DNA of 5,388 nucleotides from Pseudomonadota bacterium (GTDB lineage Bacteria > BMS3Abin14): positions 1 to 5,388 of the forward strand of contig QIFJ01000051.1 in assembly GCA_003229755.1 (NCBI GenBank), read 5' to 3'. Each line of letters begins with the position of its first letter. Position 1 is the stretch's first letter. Below the pieces are notes generated by a model that made no database searches, was not told the DNA's origin, and was given only the letters and a program-made list of their open reading frames with translations. Of the stretch, positions 1 to 5,338 are shown in pieces. The position numbers were made by a program, and so were the translations under genes.

Positions 1-67
1 GTCGCAAAATGCGGAGCGACGCGGCAATCTTATAAGATCGCTTCGTCGTTTCACTTCTCGCGATGAC
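1..67. repeat. Palindromic dispersed repeat, left-truncated by the window edge
   Basis: Arms 17-31 and 34-48 pair at 12 of 15 positions around a 2-nt loop. The outer right arm (49-67, ending ctcgcgatgac) has no partner here, but its complement matches the last bases of the window (gtcattgcgaggagcg, 5358-5373) at 13 of 16 positions. The 'attgcgaggagcg ... gcggcaatct' wording is a very common intergenic palindrome in many bacterial genomes (from memory, not searched). No reading frame or transposase is associated. It could be a MITE-like or transcribed hairpin element; function unknown. Confidence 0.7.
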
Positions 68-74
68 TTAACCT

Positions 75-136
75 GGGTCCTGGGTCATGGGACCCCACGC
101 TTCAGCGTGGCCGGGGGGAGGTTAGGTGGGGGTGAG
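75..136. repeat. Hairpin module: ccacgct stem-loop plus G-rich flank
   Basis: An outer stem gggtcc/ggaccc (75-80 with 90-95) adjoins a stem ccacgct/agcgtgg (95-101 with 104-110). A G-rich flank follows at 113-136. That 24-nt flank is the exact reverse complement of 2741-2764, so this is one copy of a module found again in the central spacer. A sister of the ccacgc hairpin lies at 2285-2300. No coding potential is seen. Confidence 0.65.
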
Positions 137-290
137 ATTACTTAAACAGATAAAAGCCTGGCTCGCAGAGTACGCAGGCCGCCCATTCGGGCGGACCGCA
201 GGGTAACGCAGAGGACGAAAAGAAAGCAAAAGGAAATCTGAGCTTGGGTTTACGAAAAGAGATAAAGGCTGGGGGTTGCGCAGCCGAGTG
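137..290 (+). repeat. Dispersed repeat block A (two AAAGAGATAARRGCC units)
   Basis: The block contains acagataaaagcct near 150 and tgggtttacgaaaagaga near 245, each leading into an 'acgcag' rich stretch. Positions 194-272 match 4986-5064 with three mismatches in 79 bases and no gap, in the same orientation. A tetraloop hairpin ccgccc-attc-gggcgg sits at 179-194. Reading frames across it (for example 138-332 minus) recur only as repeat sequence and have no ribosome site or recognisable product, so I treat the block as non-coding. Confidence 0.8.
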
Positions 291-337
291 ATTACACCAG
301 AAACCCGGCCATATGAATAGAAATCTCACCAACTAAT

Positions 338-372
338 TGGAACTTGGAACCTGGAACCTGGAACCTGGAACT
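338..372. repeat. Five-copy heptamer array (tggaacY)
   Basis: Five head-to-tail 7-bp units at 338, 345, 352, 359 and 366. The first and last read tggaact and the middle three tggaacc. The array lies just beyond the terminator of the DUF2339 gene. Related heptamers occur at 2302-2329 and, inverted, at 5317-5337, so this is a family rather than one accident. The 7-bp period could vary in copy number by replication slippage. Confidence 0.85.
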
Positions 373-409
373 CAGAGAAAAGGCCAGTGGTTAGTTGGCC
401 TTTTCTCTG
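373..409 (-). terminator. Intrinsic terminator overlapping the stop codon of the DUF2339 gene
   Basis: A perfect 14-bp inverted repeat (373-386 with 396-409) encloses a 9-nt loop. In the minus-strand RNA the stem is AAAAGGCCA ... UGGCCUUUU, so the U-run is part of the descending arm and the A-run part of the ascending arm, as in bidirectional intrinsic terminators. The TAA stop of the upstream gene (391-393) lies in the loop. The last codons of the gene therefore form the first arm. Confidence 0.8.
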
Positions 410-2163
410 CGATGCCAGCGTCCCAGCACTACCGACGCCAGGGCTGCGGCTACACCGAAGGAAAGGACGGAAAGAACGAGGGGAACGCCCTGGGCCCTGA
501 AAAGATCCACAAGGAACACTTTCAGGGCACCGAGGACCGTCACAGTGATCGCTACGGCCCTGATCTCATAATCCTTCCTGAAATAGGCCATGAGGATCAG
601 CGCTACTGCGCCGAGGTTAATAATAATAGACTGGGCGCAGATAAAGGCGTTGGCCAGGTCTCCCCTCATGCCCAGGAGTATTCCGTAAATGCCCGTCCTG
701 AGAAGAATGAAGGCCCCGAGAAGCGAAGAGAGGAAAAGAATGACTGCAGTTCGGTCTTTTTGGTCGAACCTGGAGAAGAACCCTGACTCCGCTACAGGCT
801 CGATCCTTCGGCTCCAAACGAAATGAAGATAGGATATAGAGGAGAAAACAGCGGCTGAGATCACGCCGGCAGGAAGTGAAACGTTTCTAACTGAAAAAGC
901 TCCGGAGGTAACAGCTGCGGTTATTACGGATGCCTGGAGAATGTATGAGGTGATCCTCACTTCGTCGTGTTTCCAGATACGGGCCAGGATGCCGTAACCC
1001 AAGGCCGCACCCGAAAGCACAGGTAGTGCATAGACCAACCCGCCAAGAACCGAGGGCAGTGACAGCGACAGCAGAGCGGCAGCCGAAAAGGCGAATATAT
1101 TTACACCTGAACCCTTATTTTCAGTCTTTCCTGCCAGATAAGCGGCGATACCAAAAAGTCCCAACGACAGGATGACTCCCATAGCTCCTGTTGCCGCGAA
1201 GCCCGCGCCCCTGGCCGAGACAACAAACCACAGGTCAAGGTAGATCCATACTATCGGGACTGTCGGAAGCAGGCTGTTATACAGCCTGGCACGATCAGGC
1301 CTGAAATGTTTCACCGAGAGATAGGAGGTGACGATATAAAAGATCACAAACACTGTAAGTACAGGGAAAAACCATGCGTGGTAGAGGGAAGCAGGCGGAA
1401 GTTCACCACGCCGGAGTACAACGTAAAGCTTGAAAGCCCAACCGGTAAAAACAGTCATTGTAGTTAACATCGCGAATATCCTGAGCCACCAGCTCCGGGG
1501 GATATTCATCGCCATGTAACTTATTATGTTCACAAACAGAAGTATCAGGGCGAGATAGGGCATAATGGGATCGGGAAAGTCCAGCGGGAGGCTTGTCACA
1601 GTCACCCCGATCGTCGCAAGAGTCACAGGAACAGCGACCCTCTGCCAACGGCTGATCGTCGCCAGGACGATCCCGGCTATCATTAACATGGGATAGGCGG
1701 TTAGAGACGACAGGGCGCCAAAGTGCGCATGGGTCTCCAGAACTACAGTGAATAACAGCATCGCGCCGCTGATGGTAAATATAGAAGCAAACTGGTGCGA
1801 CTTTCTATAGAGAAACCAGCCTGCTGCTATGAGGAGCCATGCGTAACTGATACCCAGGAACGAACCGATCTGCATATTAACAAGACCGTTATCGGATATC
1901 GTTCTCAGGATCAGCGCTACAGCAAGGAGAAAACAGATAGTGGCAATGCGGGACAGGATGGCGGTCATACCACCCATAGTCCAGGGCTTTTCAGCAGTTG
2001 CAGGATCGGCTTTTTGAGCAGGCAGAGATGAAGATCCTTTGTCCGGCAGGGGCTGCAAACTCCCCCTCCCGGATTCGAGCTGCTCGATCCTCCGTTCCAG
2101 GGTCCTTATCTGAGATGTGAGCTCTTCGAACCTGGTTTCCAGGTCCCGCCTGTCGTTGGTCAA
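391..2163 (-). CDS. DUF2339-like polytopic membrane protein with N-terminal coiled coil
   Basis: 590 residues, complete. Residues 5-32 are charged and heptad-like (LETRFEELTSQIRTLERRIE), predicting a short cytoplasmic coiled coil, followed by a Pro/Ser/Ala linker to about 62. From about 67 to 580 there are roughly 17-18 hydrophobic segments separated by short loops. The C-terminal part (GALKVFLVDLF, about 545-555, then a last helix with VLSVLSFGVAAAL) resembles the conserved end of DUF2339 family membrane proteins as I remember them. The family has no established biochemical role, so none is assigned. I see no catalytic motif, heme motif or nucleotide-binding loop. The start is TTG at 2161-2163, preceded by GAGAGGGG (2167-2174). 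The nearby upstream ATG (2174-2176) is in another frame, and the first in-frame ATG is residue 63, which would remove the coiled coil. The gene ends within its own terminator. It probably has its own promoter, because about 690 bp of repeats separate it from the cytochrome. Confidence 0.85.
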   Translation of the reverse strand: MTNDRRDLETRFEELTSQIRTLERRIEQLESGRGSLQPLPDKGSSSLPAQKADPATAEKPWTMGGMTAILSRIATICFLLAVALILRTISDNGLVNMQIGSFLGISYAWLLIAAGWFLYRKSHQFASIFTISGAMLLFTVVLETHAHFGALSSLTAYPMLMIAGIVLATISRWQRVAVPVTLATIGVTVTSLPLDFPDPIMPYLALILLFVNIISYMAMNIPRSWWLRIFAMLTTMTVFTGWAFKLYVVLRRGELPPASLYHAWFFPVLTVFVIFYIVTSYLSVKHFRPDRARLYNSLLPTVPIVWIYLDLWFVVSARGAGFAATGAMGVILSLGLFGIAAYLAGKTENKGSGVNIFAFSAAALLSLSLPSVLGGLVYALPVLSGAALGYGILARIWKHDEVRITSYILQASVITAAVTSGAFSVRNVSLPAGVISAAVFSSISYLHFVWSRRIEPVAESGFFSRFDQKDRTAVILFLSSLLGAFILLRTGIYGILLGMRGDLANAFICAQSIIINLGAVALILMAYFRKDYEIRAVAITVTVLGALKVFLVDLFRAQGVPLVLSVLSFGVAAALASVVLGRWHRREKAN

Positions 2164-2166
2164 GTT

Positions 2167-2174
2167 CCCCTCTC
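2167..2174 (-). promoter_or_regulatory. Ribosome binding site supporting the TTG start
   Basis: The minus strand reads GAGAGGGG-aac-TTG. The purine block sits 3 nt before the TTG, or 5 nt if GAGAGG is taken as the core. It supports initiation at TTG rather than at the internal ATG codons of residues 63 and 66. Spacing is slightly short, so this is a moderate call. Confidence 0.55.
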
Positions 2175-2193
2175 ATACAAAATAGTGCGTAAG

Positions 2194-2335
2194 GCCCCGG
2201 CCACGCTATTTGATCCAAGGTCCAAGGTCACAATAACCCACCCTCCCCCTGCCCCTCCCCGGCCAGCCTACGGTCGGAGTCCGGCCACGCTTATGCGTGG
2301 AGTTTCTGGTTCCTGGTTTCTGGTTTCTAGTAAAC
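2194..2335. repeat. Spacer patch: C-rich tract, ccacgc hairpin and GTTTCTG heptamers
   Basis: Downstream of ccggccacgc (about 2198-2206) come two tccaagg heptamers near 2214-2227, then a C-rich stretch (about 2238-2262). A stem-loop ccacgc-ttat-gcgtgg follows at 2285-2300. Four heptamers (gtttctg, gttcctg, gtttctg, gtttcta) lie at 2302-2329. Positions 2316-2335 are the exact reverse complement of 5311-5330. No gene is seen. Confidence 0.65.
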
Positions 2336-2351
2336 AATTAACCATCAACTA

Positions 2352-2400
2352 GTATCACCCTCTCCTAACCTCTCCCATCAAGGGAGAGGGATTTAACCCC
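2352..2400. repeat. C-rich hairpin module with cctctccc/gggagagg stem
   Basis: An 8-bp perfect stem (2369-2376 with 2382-2389) with loop atcaa is flanked on the left by 'caccctctcctaac' and on the right by 'gagggatttaacccc'. The same flanks border the different hairpin at 2741-2818, and the left flank is shared with the copy at 75-136. In wording it matches a widespread bacterial intergenic repeat (from memory). It could form an RNA hairpin, but it lacks a T-run on either strand. Confidence 0.6.
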
Positions 2401-2439
2401 AATACCGCGGAGCAGCCTTAAAGTGGCCGTACTGTGGTC

Positions 2440-2735
2440 CAGGCTCTTGTCTCTTCTGATAAAACCCAAAGCCCGGGTTTTCCTCTGCGGCCCCCTGCGC
2501 TAAGGGCTGACTAGCCCTCTCTGCGTACTCTGCGAGCAAGGCTCTTATCTCTTTTCGTAAACCCAAACCCAGATTTCACTCTGTGATACCCTGCGGTCCA
2601 ATATCAAAACTCTGCGTACTCTGCGTGCAAGGCTCTTGTCTCTTTTCATGAAACCCAAACCCTTGTTTTTATCAGCGGTCTTTGCGCCTTTGCGAGCTTT
2701 GCGTGAGCCAGCCCTTATCTCTTTTGATATGCTTA
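2440..2735 (-). repeat. Dispersed repeat block B (four units, inverted relative to A and C)
   Basis: Read on the minus strand, units of the form GGGTTT-NNGAAAAGAGAYAARRGCC repeat with boundaries near 2443, 2541, 2632 and 2711, so the period is about 80-100 bp. Between units lie 'gcagagtacgcagag' stretches. A stem agggct-gact-agccct sits at 2503-2518 and recurs in block C at 4970-4985. Frames through the block, such as 2545-2751 minus, run across repeat units and have no ribosome site, so it is treated as non-coding. Confidence 0.8.
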
Positions 2736-2740
2736 AGTGA

Positions 2741-2818
2741 CTCACCCCCACCTAACCTCCCCCCTCGTCAGTCTTCGCTAAAGCTACGACTCGACAGGAG
2801 GGGGAGGGATTAAACCCC
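2741..2818. repeat. C-rich hairpin module downstream of the cytochrome gene
   Basis: The left flank 2741-2764 is the exact reverse complement of 113-136. It is followed by an imperfect long stem (2756-2769 with 2793-2807) holding the inner sequence gctaaagcta, and then by 'gagggattaaacccc', nearly identical to the right edge of the 2352-2400 module. The inner tagctttagcg (minus strand) recurs at about 5087-5097 in block C. It lies about 35 nt past the cytochrome stop codon and could slow or end transcription, but there is no U-run after the stem, so the terminator role is only a possibility. Confidence 0.6.
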
Positions 2819-2847
2819 TTTTTCCTCTTCCCTCTTTCCTCCTCCCT
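2815..2847. repeat. Uninterrupted 33-nt pyrimidine tract
   Basis: The plus strand contains only C and T from 2815 to 2847, ending 5 nt from the cytochrome stop codon (TAA at 2853-2855). The cytochrome mRNA therefore has a purine-only tract of AGG/AAG/GGA units right after the stop. No coding potential. It could be simple low-complexity sequence. Confidence 0.75.
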
Positions 2848-2852
2848 ACTCC

Positions 2853-4703
2853 TTACGTAAACTCATGACAATCCGAGCAGAGATCCTCAACGTTGTGCTC
2901 TTCCTTGTCATCGTGGCACTGATAGCATGTCTCTCTGCTGTCCACCACCCAGCGGTGCCGCACGTGACACGTTGTGCAGTCCTCATCGGCGTGATCTTCT
3001 ATATCCACGTGGAGCTCCTCAAGGCCATCATGGCACTGTGTGCAGTCGATCAGGGGTCTTACCTTCTGCTCATCCAGGTGGCAGTCGGTACATTTGAAAT
3101 CACCCATGCCGACATCTGGGGGGTGACCGCCGTCACTGACGGCAAGCTCTTCGTGACACGTGCCGCAGTCCTTTGAGGGCGGTATCCCTCCGGAATGACA
3201 CCCGCTGCAGTTCATCTCGGCATGCTTACCCTTCAGGTCCCATGGATGGAAGGACTCCCAGTTCTCTCCCTCCGGATAGCCTTCCGACCAGTGCTTTGAT
3301 GGTCCTCTCTCGGGCATTGTATGGCAGATCACACATTCCCTGCGGATGACCTTTCCGTCCTCGCTCACGTGCTTCCCATCGTGACACCGGAAACACCCCG
3401 GGAAATCCCGGTGCCCTATATTATCCGGATAGGCCTTCCATGAAACGTTCATCTTCGGGAAGAAGTTTTTCTCATATATATGCTGGATCATTTCCACTGC
3501 CTTGTCTATATCCTTTACCCGGCTTGTAGCCAGATCAGGGTATTCGGACTGGTAAAATTCCTTTATACCTTTCTCTATAGCCGCAAAGGCATCTTCACGG
3601 TTTTCGTACTCTGCTACCAGCACCTCCACACCCTTCTTCTTTATATATGGAAGGGACACGTCAATGACACCCTCCAGAAGGGCCATGTCCATGCTCTTCT
3701 GAGGGGACCGGTATATGTGTGTGGGACGGTTGTGACATACAACGCAGTCTACGAGCCTGGCTTCATCGCTGTCGCGGCCGCCTTCTATTACTCCTTCCCA
3801 GTCCTTGAGCCTGTATTCAGTAACTGTTCCATCGGCCATTTCTTCCCAGACAACGGGGATCACCTGCAGGCCCGGGTCCGCCGCCATGAAGGTAACCTTC
3901 TTATCAGCCAGCATGTGCCAGTGGATGCCCGAACCTCCTTCCTCGGTGTCGTCTCCGCCGCCGATCTTTACAAGCATGGAGATATCATGGGGCGTGTTTT
4001 TCTCATCGAAGCTGTAGTATGTTTTAACACGGAGCTTGCTTCCATAGAATTTTTCCGGCCAGTGACATTCCTCGCACGTCTCCCTCGCGGGCCTCAGGTG
4101 CTTGATGGCCGGCGGAATAGGCCTGGGAAAGCTGTCTAAAAGTACAGCGAACATCTGTCTGGTACCGGCCAGCTTCGATTTGACGTACCATCCTGCCCCG
4201 GGCCCCACGTGGCATTTGGCGCATGTAACTCTGGCGTGTGGTGAGTTCTGGGACGCCACTGCCTCAGGCTCCATGACCACGTGGCAGAGCTCGCCACAGA
4301 AACTGAGGGACTCGGTAAAGTGGTAAGCTTCGTAGGCAATTATAGTCAGAAACAGTACTGCAACCACGGCAATAGTGATGAAAACCATAAATCGGACCCT
4401 GTGAACTCCAATATTCAGGTCCAGGATCGGAAACTTCGGGATATCGGTTACGGACTCCTTTCTCCTCTTGTTGCGTTCATCCCACAGTCCCCAGCCGAAC
4501 AGCAAAAAACCCGCCATAAAGAAGATAGGCAGGATGAAAAACAGCAGAACGCCAATATAGGGCGAGCCCGCCGCCCGAAGCATGTCAATGATCAGCAGGA
4601 TAACGATAAACAGGGCAGCCAGTGCGGACATCGCTATTCCCAGGTAACTCATGGGATTGCGCCAAAGACCCGTATCCAGAAACTTGTTCCCTTCTGCAGT
4701 CAT
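2853..4703 (-). CDS. Inner-membrane NapC/NirT-type multiheme cytochrome c, 13 heme motifs (ImcH-like)
   Basis: 616 residues, complete. Three hydrophobic helices lie at about 20-42, 48-71 and 103-124. A NapC/NirT-type domain follows, with its first heme motif FCGELCH at 136-141 (CX3CH spacing, with Met144 nearby as a possible ligand), CAKCH 161-165 and CEECH 210-214. Then come a long stretch with few hemes (219-436) containing GIHWHM (259-264) and CVVCH 320-324. Further motifs start at 437, 457, 499, 513, 538, 554, 576, 593 and 609. In total there are one CX3CH and twelve CXXCH, so up to 13 c-type hemes. The protein ends three residues after the last heme histidine. Known family role: quinol oxidation at the inner membrane with electron delivery to periplasmic carriers. 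Three helices plus this domain recall ImcH of Geobacter, which I remember as smaller with about seven hemes. Inferred role: a menaquinol dehydrogenase feeding an extracellular or periplasmic acceptor. The ATG at 4701-4703 has a good ribosome site. No cytochrome maturation, reductase or porin gene is in the window. Confidence 0.92.
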   Translation of the reverse strand: MTAEGNKFLDTGLWRNPMSYLGIAMSALAALFIVILLIIDMLRAAGSPYIGVLLFFILPIFFMAGFLLFGWGLWDERNKRRKESVTDIPKFPILDLNIGVHRVRFMVFITIAVVAVLFLTIIAYEAYHFTESLSFCGELCHVVMEPEAVASQNSPHARVTCAKCHVGPGAGWYVKSKLAGTRQMFAVLLDSFPRPIPPAIKHLRPARETCEECHWPEKFYGSKLRVKTYYSFDEKNTPHDISMLVKIGGGDDTEEGGSGIHWHMLADKKVTFMAADPGLQVIPVVWEEMADGTVTEYRLKDWEGVIEGGRDSDEARLVDCVVCHNRPTHIYRSPQKSMDMALLEGVIDVSLPYIKKKGVEVLVAEYENREDAFAAIEKGIKEFYQSEYPDLATSRVKDIDKAVEMIQHIYEKNFFPKMNVSWKAYPDNIGHRDFPGCFRCHDGKHVSEDGKVIRRECVICHTMPERGPSKHWSEGYPEGENWESFHPWDLKGKHAEMNCSGCHSGGIPPSKDCGTCHEELAVSDGGHPPDVGMGDFKCTDCHLDEQKVRPLIDCTQCHDGLEELHVDIEDHADEDCTTCHVRHRWVVDSRETCYQCHDDKEEHNVEDLCSDCHEFT

Positions 4704-4708
4704 GAATA

Positions 4709-4715
4709 CCCCCTC
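4709..4715 (-). promoter_or_regulatory. Ribosome binding site of the cytochrome gene
   Basis: The minus strand reads GAGGGGG-tattc-ATG, a purine-rich Shine-Dalgarno-like block 5 nt before the start. It supports the ATG that places the first membrane helix about 20 residues in. The next in-frame Met (residue 18) lacks comparable upstream sequence. Confidence 0.7.
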
Positions 4716-4763
4716 AAAGCTTGATTATTCACAAATGAAAGGATTACCTTTCCCACCTCAATC

Positions 4764-4779
4764 TGTGCTATTTTGCACA
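4764..4779. promoter_or_regulatory. Candidate CRP/FNR-family operator TGTGC-N6-GCACA
   Basis: The plus strand reads TGTGCTATTTTGCACA, a perfect 5-bp inverted repeat with a 6-bp A/T spacer, 60-76 bp upstream of the cytochrome start. The layout matches the TGTGA-N6-TCACA class used by CRP/FNR-family regulators, but the fifth base differs from CRP itself. It overlaps the candidate -10 of the promoter called here, which would suit a repressor or a regulator acting at a different start site. No regulator gene is present, so the binding protein is unknown. Confidence 0.4.
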
Positions 4780-4797
4780 ATCACAAGAATCAGTCAA
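4770..4797 (-). promoter_or_regulatory. Candidate sigma70-type promoter for the cytochrome gene
   Basis: The minus strand has TTGACT (4797-4792, five of six to the -35 consensus), a 16-nt spacer, then CAAAAT (4775-4770, four of six to the -10). A start near 4763 would give a leader of about 60 nt. The -10 is weak and the call rests on pattern alone. Confidence 0.35.
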
Positions 4798-4876
4798 GTA
4801 TTATCTGGATAAATACAATAGGGAGGTATTTCACAAGCAGTTGCGGGGTCATATTTGGCTCTATTGGCACTCATAT

Positions 4877-4920
4877 CAAGTAACGCCCCCGCGAAATCAT
4901 GTTCACGGGGGCGTTACTTG
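4877..4920. other. Perfect 15-bp stem-loop upstream of the cytochrome gene
   Basis: Arms 4877-4891 (caagtaacgcccccg) and 4906-4920 are exact complements around a 14-nt loop. Neither strand has a T-run after the stem, so it is not a textbook intrinsic terminator. It lies between the control region of the cytochrome gene and repeat block C. It could end transcription arriving from beyond the window edge, insulate the promoter, or be another mobile palindrome. Confidence 0.6.
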
Positions 4921-4931
4921 TGATTACAGAT

Positions 4932-5316
4932 CCCGGAGATAAGAGCCTTGAACGCAGGGGGCCGCAGGGAGGGCTAGTCAGCCCTGACCGCAGGGTAACG
5001 CAGAGGACGCAAAGAGAGCAAAAGGAAATCTGAGCCTGGGTTTACGAAAAGAGATAAAGGCTGGCTCACGCAACTTGTCACGCCATAGCTTTAGCGACGG
5101 CGGAAGCCGCAAAGGACGCAACGAAAACCTTTTTTGGGTTTCATAAAGGGCGATAAAAGCCTTGCACACAGGGTACACAGGGTTTGGACCACAGCGCAGC
5201 CACTTCAGGCTGCTCCACAGGGTTTCACGGGGTAAAAACCGGGCTTGGGTTTTATGGAAAACGACAAAAGCCTTTAACGCAGGGTGCCGCAGAGAAAAAC
5301 CCGGGCTTGGGTTTAC
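4932..5316 (+). repeat. Dispersed repeat block C (about four units)
   Basis: Units ending in gataagagcct, gataaaggct, gataaaagcct and gacaaaagcct have boundaries near 4945, 5060, 5159 and 5270, spaced about 100-115 bp, and a further gggcttgggttt lies at 5301-5313. Positions 4986-5064 are 76/79 identical to 194-272. Different hairpins occupy the gaps: agggct-agtc-agccct (4970-4985), an imperfect one with tagctttagcg (about 5080-5105), and cagcc/ggctg near 5195-5211. The minus frame at 4978-5346 translates repeat units and is rejected as a gene. Confidence 0.8.
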
Positions 5317-5337
5317 TAGAAACCAGAAACAAGAAAC
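5311..5337. repeat. Inverted heptamer array, partner of 2316-2335
   Basis: gtttac is followed by three heptamers, tagaaac, cagaaac and aagaaac, at 5317, 5324 and 5331. Positions 5311-5330 are the exact reverse complement of 2316-2335. The array is fused directly to the gggttt end of a block C unit. Confidence 0.75.
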
Positions 5338-5338
5338 T

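Noticed and set aside
337..786. 149-codon open frame on the plus strand
   Set aside because: It begins in the heptamer array, crosses the terminator hairpin and then runs antisense to the DUF2339 gene. The product is low-complexity and unrecognised.
2440..2735. Possible CRISPR array
   Set aside because: The units vary in length and sequence, the spacing is 79-98 bp, and the intervening DNA is itself repeated rather than unique spacers. There is no cas gene.
3480..4139. 219-codon open frame on the plus strand, antisense to the cytochrome gene
   Set aside because: It lies wholly inside a well-supported multiheme cytochrome gene. It has no recognisable domain, and the opposite frame explains the base pattern.
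4281..4724. 147-codon open frame on the plus strand
   Set aside because: It is antisense to the membrane and first-heme part of the cytochrome and has a composition unlike a real protein.
4865..4880. sigma54 promoter suggested by tggcac
   Set aside because: The matching GC element at the required spacing is absent, and it points away from the cytochrome gene.
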